DNA of 23,791 nucleotides, from positions 1,916,393 through 1,940,183 of the forward strand of contig BFEA01000086.1 of assembly GCA_003427395.1 (NCBI GenBank), in the 5' to 3' direction. Both the position numbers and the translations under genes were made by a program. The notes under the pieces are model-generated. The model searched no databases. It was not told the origin of the DNA and saw only the letters and a list, made by a program, of their open reading frames with translations. Shown here one piece after another: positions 1 to 9,379 of this stretch. Each line of letters opens with the position of its first letter. Positions within the stretch are counted from its first letter, which is position 1. The stretch comes from Chara braunii. Lineage: Eukaryota > Streptophyta > Charophyceae > Charales > Characeae.

Positions 1-80
<80 letters not shown>

Positions 81-106
81 TTTGTGTGTGTGTGTCTGTG
101 TGTGTG
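1..106. repeat. (TC)n then (TG)n compound microsatellite
   Basis: An uninterrupted TC run fills 1-62 and passes into an imperfect TG run to about 106. The tract starts at the window edge, so its true length is unknown. Apparent reading frames through it are low-complexity artefacts. Confidence 0.97.
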
Positions 107-598
107 ACGCGGCAGAGGCAGAGCAGTGAGTCTAGGAGAGAGCGAGAGTGAGAGCACACACACACAATCACTCACCTCGCCGCAGACTCGACACGACTCG
201 ACAGACGCAGACACAAAGTGGCGAAGTCGCAAAGTCGCAGTCTTGAATTCCCGAACACAATGCCGAAGCAAAGTCACACTGAACACAAGCACTGCGGCTG
301 AAAACTTGGTGCCTGTACTGGGCTTGAGTCCGGACATAAGTACCGGACTCAGGTACGGTCGTGAGAGCAAAAGTGAAAATGCCTCAGGGCCAGTACTGAA
401 AATCGAAAGTCTGAGAGTGGGCGCCAGAATGTCGGATGACGCCAAGTGTCCGAAATCCGAAAGTCCCAAAAGAAGGATGTTGAAAACGGGTGCCAGAATG
501 CAGATGGTGCCAACTGTCTGAAATCAGAAGAGCAAAAACGAGAAAAAAATTCAAAAAAAGTTCAAAAAACAATAAAATTGTAAAAAAAAAAAAAAAAA
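107..598 (+). other. Anonymous segment ending in AATAAA plus poly(A)
   Basis: No protein family is recognised in the open frame 126-521, which is Ser/Thr-rich and partly built from repeats. An imperfect direct repeat is visible: 419-463 and 489-530 share the pattern GCCAGAATG...GCCAA.TGTC.GAAATC. At the right end an AATAAA (571-576) is followed six bases later by a 17-base A run (582-598). That arrangement is expected at the 3' end of a retroposed polyadenylated transcript or a LINE/SINE. No matching target-site duplication was found, so the call remains tentative. Confidence 0.35.
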
Positions 599-614
599 GG
601 AATAAATACAGCAA

Positions 615-662
615 GCTGGCGGCTGGTAGCGCGCATACCAGGGATTGAGTCCTGGTGGAGTC
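615..662 (+). other. tRNA-like (D-arm/T-arm) remnant
   Basis: The stretch contains a D-arm-like GGCTGGTAGCGC followed by a hairpin ACCAGG-GATTGAGT-CCTGGT (637-656) that resembles a T-arm with a degenerate B box. An anticodon arm is absent. It may be a decayed tRNA-derived SINE head placed just after the poly(A) at 598, or chance. Confidence 0.2.
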
Positions 663-825
663 CGTAACACTATCCCCTCCCTCTAGAAGGCAACGTCCCG
701 GCTGCCAAAACTCGTGAAAATAATGCTGAATCCTGTGAAGGACGGCACGGGGCCGATCACTGGGAAGCAGGAAGAAAAATGGAGAGGGGTATAATGTGGG
801 TAACAAGGGCTGGGGAAAACAGGGT

Positions 826-1010
826 TTTCCTACTGATGAGCTACGGGTTAGGCGTACTGATGGACCACTGAGAGGGAACATAGTCTGCCTACTAATGAAC
901 TACAGGGTTAGGAACTGCAGGGGAGCAGGGTTGTCCTACTGATGGACTACAGGGTTATCATCTGAGGGGAGAACAGGGTTGTCGTACTGCTGAACTATTG
1001 GGAGAAAAGG
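826..1010 (+). repeat. Degenerate minisatellite, units of about 48-58 bp
   Basis: Four imperfect units share the order CAGGGTTxTCxTACTGATGAxCTACxGGTTA. They begin near 821, 877, 926 and 974. Spacing and sequence drift between units, so this is an old tandem repeat and not coding sequence. Confidence 0.55.
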
Positions 1011-1579
1011 GTTCTGTGAGCAAAAGTAAAGACAGGAAAATTATTTTGCAGTGTTCAGGGGTTAGGGTTTCTGAGGATCTCGGAGTGACTAGGGTTGGGG
1101 GGTAAATCGCAGGTTCTACAAAATGGCCTGGCTGAGAGTCTTGAAGCAGGTCTTGAAGTAAGTCCAGGTACAAAATGCTGATGATAAACCAGTCTTCAGC
1201 AGGCTTGCGACGTGTAGTAGCGAGTGTTGCGGCTTGAACGAAGTAGTGTAGCAGTCCAATAGATGAAGGTCCAAGTGCCAGGGTGCGTCCTCTACACGAT
1301 CCTGATGATGAAGTCTGATCTGGATAGCAGGTCGCAGACTGATCCTGATGTCCATGTCATGAGTGCTGCTCCAGAAGTCTGCGAGTCTAGGTGCCGGCCA
1401 ATGGGACAGCATGGTGGCCAACCAGCTGCTTAATCTCCTCAAACTGTGCTGCAGCAGGCCATCGTCCTCGTGCGCTTGCCATTAGATCCTTTATCGCCGG
1501 CGATGCGCAGGAGCCACAGGTAAGGCTTTTGTTACAAACTGATGCCACACGGGTCCCTTTCGGACCCGACCACTAGACT
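1011..1579. other. No gene recognised
   Basis: Only short frames without recognisable domains occur on both strands. The sequence becomes GC-rich towards the right, where the LTR-like region begins. No tRNA, promoter or terminal repeat could be identified. Confidence 0.5.
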
Positions 1580-2689
1580 AAGGGGTACTTAGGCCGGCCC
1601 AGGCAAAGGCCGGACCTTTCTCCCGGTAGGCCGCATTGAGGCCACCGGTTGGTTTCCCTGCACCAGACCAGGTATAGGCCCAACCGACATTACCGTTGGG
1701 CCTGGCGACGCCCTTGAGGCTGCTGCCCGCCGGTCTGATCTGAATCGTCAATCTTGACGATTCAGACCACGGCGCGCTGAGGCAGCATTGAGGCCAACCG
1801 GCCGCCGACCGGTACTTAGGCCGGTCCAGCGGCCTTTCCAGGCATCTTGGAGAAGCGGCACTGAGGAGCGGCCGCGCTGCGCTATTCTGGTTTCAGCACA
1901 GCGCTGGGAACTGCAGCGCTAAGTTTAGCGCACTGCAGTAGGGAGAAGCGAGGAGGGAGACTTCCCTGACAGCAGCCACAAGCGCCATAGCTCCCAGCAG
2001 CACAGCCGTCTCCCGCAGCAGCCAAGGCGCCACCTTGCACCATCAGGTAGGGCCTGGAGCTACTCGCCATCTCCGCCAATGCTCTGCCCCTCTCCTCTTC
2101 TTCTCCTTCAGACTTCTTCTTCTTCTCCTTCAGACTTCTTCTTCTTCTCCTTCTTCAGACTGGAGACTTTTGATACGAGTTGGACAGAGATCAGTGATTG
2201 GACTTCGGTGGTAGGAGGATGTGATACTTACCGGATTCGAGACATTGGAGATGGTGGGATTGATATCTGGCGGCATCACAGATCGGACATCCGTTACATT
2301 AGGATTCTGTACCTCCGACATTGGTGACTTATGTCCACAACACTCTGATTTGTTTCCGTGACATTTTGGGCTACCATATCGGTGACCTTCTGGATTCTAT
2401 TTCGGTGACATCTGGCGCTGTCCATATCTCCCACCCCCATCGTCACTCCTCCCACCATTCATCTGTGTATGATTGTACTGTGTATGATTGTACGGGGCCT
2501 GAAGCACCGTCCATGAATGGCTTCAGACCCCACCATCTCACGATTGCTTGTGTATTGAGTGATGTTTGGGTGAGTTCAGTCTATCTGAGTCAGTCCATTT
2601 CTCAGACTTCCGCTGCATACATGCTCATCCTATATGGGTTGATCTTTGGTTCTGCCCATACTTGGTGAAGTATTCACTAGTATGCAACA
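1580..2689 (+). mobile_element. Probable 5' LTR of partial Ty3/gypsy element (left end unresolved)
   Basis: The right end is fixed by the primer-binding site: the region ends in ...GCAACA at 2689 and the PBS begins three bases later. Inside lie a GC-rich part with a perfect palindrome (1739-1766), a tandem CTT-rich repeat (ttcag at 2107, 2129 and 2154) and a series of GGTGACxT motifs at about 2324-2410, as often seen in an R-U5 region. No second copy exists in the window, so the left boundary and the TG terminus are not established; 1580 is only where the character of the sequence changes. Confidence 0.5.
1739..1766. repeat. Perfect palindrome, 13-bp arms, 2-base centre
   Basis: The arms TCTGAATCGTCAA and TTGACGATTCAGA are exact reverse complements separated by TC. 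The palindrome sits in the GC-rich part of the putative LTR. It could form a hairpin in RNA or be a dyad protein-binding site. Confidence 0.9.
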
Positions 2690-2692
2690 GTT

Positions 2693-2709
2693 TGGTATCA
2701 GAGCAGACC
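2693..2709 (+). promoter_or_regulatory. Primer-binding site (initiator-Met tRNA)
   Basis: TGGTATCAGAGCAGACC begins with the 12 bases that pair with the 3' end of plant initiator-Met tRNA and that are typical of plant LTR retrotransposon PBSs. It lies three bases downstream of a CA terminus at 2689. It sets the orientation (plus) and the end of the 5' LTR. Confidence 0.88.
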
Positions 2710-3449
2710 AATTAAGTGGATCTGCTCACAGGGTAATTCTGATTAGGGAATCGATTGCTTAATTAGCATTGTCTTTTTCCGAATTAGTTCTGCATTGCTA
2801 TCGAAGATTCAAGTTGCAAAATTCTATTTTTAATTCGGTATTCTATTTTAATTCGGTATTGAATTAGGTTGGCGATAATTTTGGTTTTCCACATTGGGGG
2901 AAAATTCGTGTTTTCTGGAACCATAAACCGGAAATTCCGTGAAATTGCGGAAAATGAGGGTTGACGTCCGAAATTTTCGCGATTTTTTTTTTCCTAACTG
3001 TTGAAATTCCGAATGCGGACTTCGGCCTTCTGAAAATCGGACGATTTAAGGTTGAAATTCCCAAAATTTCACGTTTTTTCAAAAATTTGAGTGTTTTCCC
3101 TTTTTCCTAATGGTCCGAATTTTTTTTCAGTTCGCAGACTGTCCGAAATCGTTTGCCCCAGAACTGCAACTTCCAGGAAGTTCACTAACAACGGTGAACT
3201 CCCGGAACATAGGCGATCTCAACGGACACTTGACCTGCCGACAATTTAAAGTTCGTCGTATTTTAAACCATTATTTATTCTTATTACTATTATTTTTTTT
3301 TTTTTCCTCTTTGATTAGGAGTCCAGTCCACATTGGGACAGGGGACTGTATGTTGATTGATTGATCTGTTCTACCCCTGTTCCCACCCTCCCTTCCCTGC
3401 CCGTACTCTGTGACCACCAAGGTCTCCAAGTACCACATCAGCAGTGCTG
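2710..3449 (+). other. Untranslated leader between PBS and gag
   Basis: About 740 bases with no recognised coding sequence. It is A/T-rich, with a short direct repeat (two copies of TTAATTCGGTATT near 2829-2860) and T runs at about 2983 and 3290-3306. A long 5' leader is usual in plant Ty3 elements. Confidence 0.6.
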
Positions 3450-4676
3450 ATGTCGACGGAACAGGACACCGGGGCACTGCCACGACGCAGTGCCAGGCTC
3501 GCAGTTCATAGCCACACTGTGATACCTCCACGGCCTAAGTATCAGCAACAACGACGCAGCAGGCGAACGGCTCCAGCGGCATCCAGTACCAATGCAGTAC
3601 CGGTCACCACAGGGGTCCTTCCCGCCTGTCCGGTCCAGGGGGACCACGAGACTTTGGCAGCTTACCTTCAGCGGGTGCAGGCATTCACGGATGCCGTCGC
3701 CACAGCAAAGGCACAGCAAGAGGCAGCAGAAGCAGAACGTCAGCGACTTGCCCAAGGGGCGGCATCCCAAGCTCAGCGGACTGCTGAGGCTGACACAACG
3801 GCTCGACACAAGCGGAACGCCGCCAGCACGGAGTCCCTGATTCAGAATGAGAGTCAGTGGACAGCATTACTCGAAGGCATGATCTTTGTGCCTACGGACG
3901 AGCAGGCGGATCCGACACCGGCAGAGGCGGAAAGGAGTAACCTGGCTAACTTAATGCTGTGTATGATGAGGGCGGTAATGTGGAACAACACGATGCAGAT
4001 TGTGCACACGCACACTGGACAGCAGCTGAGGTTGACATCCACTATCACACGCGTCAACAGCATCGAGGCTAAGCCCTCAGCAGCGCCAGGCTGCACGACG
4101 GACATAGCCAAGCAGCTCAGAGAGCGCATCGACCATGTCCTCACCATCATCGGCGACCTGTGTGACTTCACCAGTCCAGCCACAATCAGCAGCACGGTGG
4201 TCGCCATCAAGACGGACATCACCAAATTGCAGTCACGACCGGAAGCCGTCTTGAAAGCATACAAGATGCCACGCTTCAACATCGGGAAGTTTGATGATTA
4301 CAACAAAACAGACGCTTTGGCATGGTGGCAAGCCTGCATCACCGACGCAGCCTGCCACCACGTGCCAGAGGACCTGATGATGACAGCACCCTACCTCCAA
4401 CTCATTGGAGGAGCACAAGCATTTATGAACCACACGGCGGCCAATCTGGGAACCACCATCGCCGACCTGCACAAACACATCACGTGGGAGCAGCTCAAGC
4501 AAATGTGGCACACTCGATTCATGGTCCGAAATGTAGTGAAGGTGGCCATGAACGAGGTCTACTCCAGCTCGCAAGGGAACATGTCAACACGAGATTGGAC
4601 GATCAAGTGGCAGAAGATGGTAACCACTCCTGGTTTCGACTTAAGTTTCCCAAACCTGCGATCCGAATTCTTTTAG
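3450..4676 (+). pseudogene. gag: Ty3/gypsy gag, N-terminal and capsid part
   Basis: This is the structural polyprotein that forms the retrotransposon particle. The ATG at 3450 was preferred to the upstream GTG at 3444. About 408 residues: a basic, Ser/Ala-rich start; an Ala/Gln/Glu coiled-coil-like stretch (about residues 65-120); and a capsid-type region beginning near the motif MPRFNIGKFDDYNKTDALAWW, followed by ITWEQLKQMWHTRF. That order matches the 'retrotrans_gag' pattern. The frame ends at TAG 4674-4676, yet gag-like sequence continues in another frame after about 4690, so a frameshift truncated it. It lies about 740 bp after the PBS. Confidence 0.8.
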
Positions 4677-5211
4677 TGATCGTGTGGAGCACTGCGGTCA
4701 GCACTCGGTAACGAGTACGACTATGCCTCATTCAAGGCCATCCTTGACCGTGCTAACCTGGTCATCCAAACGGATGACAAGGCCGCCAACGAAAGGCAGT
4801 CCCAGCCGCAATATGTGGCTAAGCAAGGCTACGAAAGGACAGCGCATAACAATGTGGTGATCATTGACGGATCACCTGGTCTCCCTGCTGCAGCAGCCTC
4901 CTCGAGTGATGGAGGAGTTGTTGCAGCGCTCCCGCCGAAGCGTCCTAAAAGGGTTCGGAAGAACAAGGCAACACAAGGGACGGCAGCGACGGAGACTAGG
5001 CAGCAACCATGGATGGCATACAACATCACCAAGGAAGTATTCGAACTTCGACAACGTATGGGTATTGTTTTTGGTGCAACAGTGTCAACCACACTACTGC
5101 ACAATGCCCGGACAAGGGCAAAGCAAAGGTACCCCGTCCAGCTAACTCGGGAAACTAAGTTGCGCACGGAGAGGGGCGACACCTCTCCACACTCCGTCGG
5201 AAACGGTTGCC
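4677..5211 (+). pseudogene. gag: gag C-terminal part with CCHC zinc knuckle
   Basis: After the frameshift, a frame continues with EYDYASFKAILDRANLVIQ and a basic PPKRPKRVRKNK segment. A second shift near 5060 moves to the frame that encodes CFWCNSVNHTTAQC (5066-5107). This is an exact CX2CX4HX4C zinc knuckle, the nucleocapsid motif that binds element RNA. All four ligands are present although the gene is broken around it by at least two frameshifts. The protease frame follows directly. Confidence 0.78.
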
Positions 5212-6099
5212 TTGCTAACAACCAATATCACTGCCGCGGAGCATGCATTAGTCGCTGATTCTCGTGACACGTACGAGGATTATGCCGCCCAGCTGGTGCC
5301 ACCATTGGACCAGCCTAGCCATGTGCACTTAGATAGCGTATGCGTAACTCGTACACCGTCGGCAAGAGAACCGGTCAGTTCGCCACTTATTTCCGAGGAC
5401 TCGACGTCGTGGTCAAGGCTTGAGGACCTCGACCCGCTCAAGAGAGAGGACTTCTCTTGGATGCCTCTACCCTCGACCGGATCCTTGCCAAAACCGCATT
5501 GTAACGCCTTGATGGCAAATCTACGCTCCTACTTGCACGCTGCAGTACCATCTTCATTGACAGACGACGGAGTAGTGGTTGTCGTTCTCCGCTCCTATCT
5601 TGCGAAGATTGACCGCGAGCACGCCACCCAAAGGTACGTCGAAACCGACGCTCCTTTGCTCTATATCCACATTCAAATCGAAAAGGCCACTTGCAGTGCC
5701 TCGATTGATTGCGGAGCGCCTCGCAACTTTATGAGCCAAGCCTTTATGGCCCGCGCGGGCCTCGACCCCCGCGTTTGAAGGAAGACGCAACCTATGCAAG
5801 TCACGCTTGCGGGCGGCCGCACGCAAAAGTCAATTGACCGATGCGTTGACGGCGTTCCGGTGTACTTTGCGCCCCTTGCGTGCGAGCCGGTATCTTTCGA
5901 CATCCTCGACACCAAGTTCGGCATGATTCTAGGCATGTTTTGGTTGCATAGCGCCGACCATCCGGTTAACTTTCATGACCGAACCGTTCACATCCGTGAT
6001 CGAAACGGAGTGTTAGTCCTGCGTACGGTCGCAACCCCTCACACTTCGATTGCTTGTCACGTGGCTTACAAAATACGTATGTTAGGGCACACATGGTAG
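5212..6099 (+). pseudogene. Retropepsin-like aspartic protease with in-frame TGA
   Basis: One reading frame runs through 5212-6099 with a single internal stop, TGA at 5776-5778. The active-site loop reads SIDCGAPRNF (D codon 5707-5709), a DCG variant of the DT/SG loop, followed by MSQAFM. Past the stop the frame resumes and gives the hydrophobic-Gly motif ILGMFWLHSADHPVNF typical of the C-terminal half of Ty3 proteases. The protease would process Gag and Pol. The TGA fits a CGA-to-TGA change at a CpG. The first about 150 residues (5212-5650) have no recognised fold. No polymerase follows. Confidence 0.78.
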
Positions 6100-6720
6100 C
6101 CTGCATATTGTCCGAGGGAGCCTTGTTCCCGCGGGGAGCGTGACACGAGGCCCACTTTAACTTTTAGTAGGATTAGGGGGTTTGGGGGAAAAAGGGCGGC
6201 AGTCTTGAGATATCTCCGGACTCTGCAGCATTGTTAGGCGTGAGGAGAGTGGACAGAAACAGAGAGAGTACGAGGGAGAGAAGTAGGCAGTGTATAGAGA
6301 GATAGTAGGAGAGTATTGTAGGCAGTTCCATCATAGTAGAACTGCTACATTGTGGTCGTATTGATGAGTGAAGATGAATTATCAAGAGACTTCAGTGTCA
6401 GTGTGTTCTAACTTGGTGTGCTCTCGGCTTGGTAATTCTGCTTTCAACTTTGCTCATATATGCTCATTCTGCTTTGAGGCTTTCGCTGCTCGGAAAAAAT
6501 TGTGTTCCCATTTGATTGGTTAATTGCAACACAAGAAGAAGTAGAAGAAAATAACATTCATCTGTCCCTCCTTATTTTATCCTTCTTCACAGCCATAAAA
6601 GTTTTTGGTGCATTAAGTTTGGAAGCCACTGTTCCCAACGAGTGTGCCCACACACACTGTGAGTCATCCATTAGCTCATGTGGCCACAGGGCTTCCTCAG
6701 ATGAGAGTTCGCCTGCCTAA
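6100..6720. other. PPT-like tract and unassigned sequence
   Basis: A purine-rich run, GGGGGAAAAAGGG at 6184-6196 followed by CGGCAG, could be the polypurine tract of the element to the left. What follows (TCTTGAGATATC...) does not match the candidate 5' LTR, so a 3' LTR cannot be claimed. From about 6230 to 6720 only short frames without recognisable products were seen. Confidence 0.4.
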
Positions 6721-7057
6721 CTGAGAAAACATTTTTGGGAACAGCGAGGGCTGGGTTCATAGGAAATAGGAGCGCCAGAAGTAAGGGGTTGAAGGAGGCA
6801 GCCCGGAGGAAAAGGTGCTCTATGATAGGAACTGGCAAGGCCACAGCCCCGGCGAACTCTGTACTCATAAGATGTATCCAAGGGATGCTGGACCCGGTTT
6901 CGAGCAGGTGTCACTCCCCACCAATAGAAGGAGCAACCCGACAGGCAAAGCCTCAATTCCGGTGGTTCTCTTACCACCACTGGAATAAAGGCCTTGCAAA
7001 AGGGCTTAAAAAAAAAAAAACTTACAAAAAANAAAAAAAAAAAAAAAAAAAAAAAAA
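6721..7057 (+). other. Segment ending in AATAAA plus poly(A); possible retroposed transcript
   Basis: AATAAA (6984-6989) lies 19 bases before an A-rich tail (7008-7057, interrupted by CTTAC and by a single N at 7032). This is the layout of a retrocopied mRNA or non-LTR element end. The preceding frame from 6735 has no recognised domain. Part of it (GTGKATA, 6831-6848) is shared with the minus strand at 18694-18711. No flanking duplication was identified. Confidence 0.35.
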
Positions 7058-7734
7058 GGAACTTAGCCCGAGAAAAGCAGAAGCAAAACTCTCCATCTCT
7101 TATAATCTGAACGACCAAAAAAGAAACTCAGGGTTGCTTCCTTTTTCCCTTTTTCCATTCGTCAAATTTTTTCCCCTTCTTTCGAAAACAGCGGAGGGAA
7201 GGACCAAAGGTGCAACAAATTGGCTCAGTTTTCAACTCACGTGCACACTGAGCTGCAATCTTCCCTCCAGTCATTTTGAGGTCTGCCCTTACAACCAAAA
7301 CCTGCAGCAGCCATGGGAGGGAAAAATCAGAGACAGGGCACAGAAAAGCACTGGGAAACTTTGTTGTCACCATAACTGCTAACGCCAACATCTGCAGCTA
7401 TTACATCTCCACCAGAGAGCTCAGTACCTCCCAACTTCAAACTGAATATCACAGTTTCGAAGTTTTCACATTTTTTCCAAACTTTTCGGGGGTCGGACGA
7501 GGCTAGGCAGTTGGGCCTTGTGGGCCCATTCGAAAAACAAAAAGAAAAAGCAAAAGACCATGTCGGGGAAGGGCATGCACGAAGTTGTGCTCACACCAAA
7601 ACTTACAAGAAAGTATCTATAACTACTATTGTGGCCAGTTTCAGGTTCTCGTTGCCTTTTTTTTTTTTTTTTTCAGGTTNTGGTTGTTTGTGTTTTTGTC
7701 TTCTTTCTTTTTTTTGTTTTGGTGCCCTGCCAGG
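7058..7734. other. No gene recognised
   Basis: The sequence is mixed, with many A-rich and T-rich runs and one N (7680) inside a T tract. The short frames on both strands show no domain. Nothing here can be assigned. Confidence 0.5.
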
Positions 7735-7995
7735 GAGGTGCGGCGCATTCCACGGGCTGCTGACACTTTGTGGAGGAGGGCATGCCCAGGCTACTACTTT
7801 GCAGAATGTATGAACCCGCTTTCCCGCCGTAAGTTCAGTTTCGTTTTTTTTATTCTTTTTCTTCTTCTGTGGACCTGACACCCCTGCTGTAAACACCCTC
7901 ACTGAGGGCATACTCGCACAACTACTTTGGGGTGGGTATCTGCCCGGTATTACGTCTAAAGCGGCGTTCGTTTTTTTCTCTTTTTCTTTTTTGTG
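7735..7995. repeat. Degenerate tandem repeat, unit about 120 bp, T-rich
   Basis: Two diverged units begin near 7757 and 7880. Each has a GC-rich head (GCTG..ACAC...GAGGGCAT...ACTACTTTG) and a tail of long T/CT runs ending TTxTGTGGA. The T-rich tract before 7730 may be the end of an earlier unit. The element at 8066 inserted just beyond the array. Confidence 0.4.
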
Positions 7996-8060
7996 GATGT
8001 GCTTGAACACCGTGCTTGTTTGTTTTTTGAAAGTATGGCCGGTTTTCTTTTTCCAGAAGA

Positions 8061-8065
8061 GTACC
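8061..8065. other. Target-site duplication GTACC (left copy)
   Basis: GTACC directly abuts the left LTR and is repeated exactly at 18164-18168 after the right LTR. Integrase-made 5-bp duplications are typical of Ty3 elements, and this one defines the exact element ends. Confidence 0.92.
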
Positions 8066-9005
8066 TTCAATCACACTCGCTCTCTTTCACACTTCGTAGT
8101 CACACAAACAGATTGCAAGCCACACTGGCGCTCAGCGCCCACTCAAAGCTCAGAGATATGGAAGTCGGAAACACAGTTCAGATACTTGCTCGCTTCAACA
8201 GGCTATGGCGCTTCAGCACCTATACAACTCTCTTCCCGTCACTGTGTCCAACTCTGCTGTTCACACACACTCAACTTAGGATCACCATGGATATCCCACA
8301 TGCGACACACTGTATTACCCATGCACACACACACTACGCTCTTCTCCCAGCTATGGCGGCTATGGCCGCTACTACTTCTGCCGCTATGGCTAAGCTCTCC
8401 TCCGCCCCCCTTCGTCTTCGGGCATGCTGCAGACCACCTCGCACAAGTCGCTGTGGCAGCGCTTCCGCATGGCTTCCGCCGGAATGAATGAATGACTGGG
8501 CGCTGCCGCTTGATTTATACTTCTGTAACTCGTTGGTCTGCCCCTCTCCACCAGGCCTATGGTGCACACAGTCCCTCATGGTACTTGCTTGACTGGACTG
8601 GGACTGACTGGACCGGTACCGCTGACTGCATGGGTTTGCATTGCCAACTCAATGCACTTGCCCACTTGCCTCTGAGTAAAGCGTGAGGGAGCTTCGAAAG
8701 GCCACTTCCGGACCTTCCGGAAGTCTGTGGACTTGGCCTTTCGAGTACTGTAGCAGCTACGACCTTGACCTGTCAGGATTCCTACAGCTACGACCTCTAC
8801 AGGGCTGTGACTCCTACTCGACAGACCTACAGATCGAACCCCTACCACTACACAGACCTACGACAGACAACAACAACTATCAAAACACAGGTCACGGGTT
8901 CAAACACTCGGGGTCGACACAGATACCGTACACAGGTAAAGTGAGGACTAGGGATCGAGCCCAGGGACCTGCATCCGCTACTGCTAACAGGTGAATACCG
9001 TTTCA
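8066..9005 (-). repeat. 3' LTR (940 bp)
   Basis: It matches 17217-18163 along its whole length. On the plus strand it starts TTCAATCA and ends TTTCA; the right copy starts TGCAATCA, so one terminal base has mutated here. Compared with the right copy it lacks an 8-base duplication (GTCTGTGA) and has one extra A near 8698. A TATA-type box is at 8512-8519. Confidence 0.95.
8512..8519 (-). promoter_or_regulatory. TATA box of the 3' LTR
   Basis: TATAAATC on the minus strand, with the same sequence at 17663-17670 in the other LTR. Its place about halfway through the LTR fits the U3/R border. In the 3' LTR it would point transcription out of the element into the flank left of 8066. Confidence 0.6.
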
Positions 9006-9020
9006 CTCCCGCCGGCCTAA
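9006..9020 (-). promoter_or_regulatory. Polypurine tract (weak)
   Basis: The minus strand reads GGCCGGCGGGAG directly before the 3' LTR terminus TGAAACGG. Position is exactly right for plus-strand DNA priming. The run contains two pyrimidines, so it is a poor PPT by sequence and is called mainly from position. Confidence 0.55.
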
Positions 9021-9043
9021 ATTCGAGGTCCTTCGAGAATAGC

Positions 9044-9379
9044 TCAGTCCAAGGCAGGACCTTTTCCCTTCCTTTCTCTCTCGTAGGCTCTCACTATGTC
9101 GGGAGCTGATTCTAGAAGTTCAGTCCTAGTAAACCAGCAATCGTCCTCGGGTTCCGGATATGCAAATCGAACCTTATACTGTTTCTGTGGATGACCTCTA
9201 CCTCCTGTTCTGAATACGTCTTCACCTACAATGCCGTCAATGTCGTATCTTCCGTCCATGTCCGGAGGGATCACGGGTCTTCTAGATGAAAACTGTTGGC
9301 TTGTGATACATGGCAATAACTTTGACGCATGAAACACGGGGTAGGTGTGGAGGTGTGCTGGGATTTCTACTGTGTAGGA
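9044..9379 (-). pseudogene. Integrase C-terminal tail with chromodomain
   Basis: The integrase tail motif PVFHASKLLP is followed by a chromodomain-like block: YDIDGIVGEDVFR, a basic turn, QYKVRFAYPEPEDDCWFTRTEL and then APDIVRAYE. Chromodomains of this type in chromoviral integrases read histone marks and steer insertion to chromatin. The first aromatic Y, the strand pattern and the W before the helix are visible. The frame ends at TGA 9044-9046, close to the PPT, and is probably the natural pol end. It is in frame with integrase upstream, interrupted by TAA 9506-9508. Confidence 0.8.

Larger units (their letters stand above)
1580..6202 (+). mobile_element. Partial Ty3/gypsy retrotransposon, LTR-gag-protease only
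   Basis: The order LTR, PBS, leader, gag, zinc knuckle and aspartic protease is that of a Ty3/gypsy element on the plus strand. After the protease (6099) no reverse transcriptase, RNase H or integrase motif appears in any frame, and the next landmark is a purine-rich PPT-like tract (about 6184-6202). The element is therefore internally deleted or belongs to a gag-protease-only non-autonomous group. No sequence matching the 5' LTR follows the tract, so the right boundary is unknown. Frameshifts and an in-frame TGA show it is defective. Confidence 0.75.

Noticed and set aside
6203-6530. 3' LTR of the plus-strand gag-protease element
   Set aside because: No similarity to the 5' LTR candidate could be found by eye, and the termini do not correspond.
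8334-8579. Coding frames inside both LTRs (also 17485-17730)
   Set aside because: They are conserved only because the LTRs are copies of one another; no domain, and they overlap the TATA/U3-R region.
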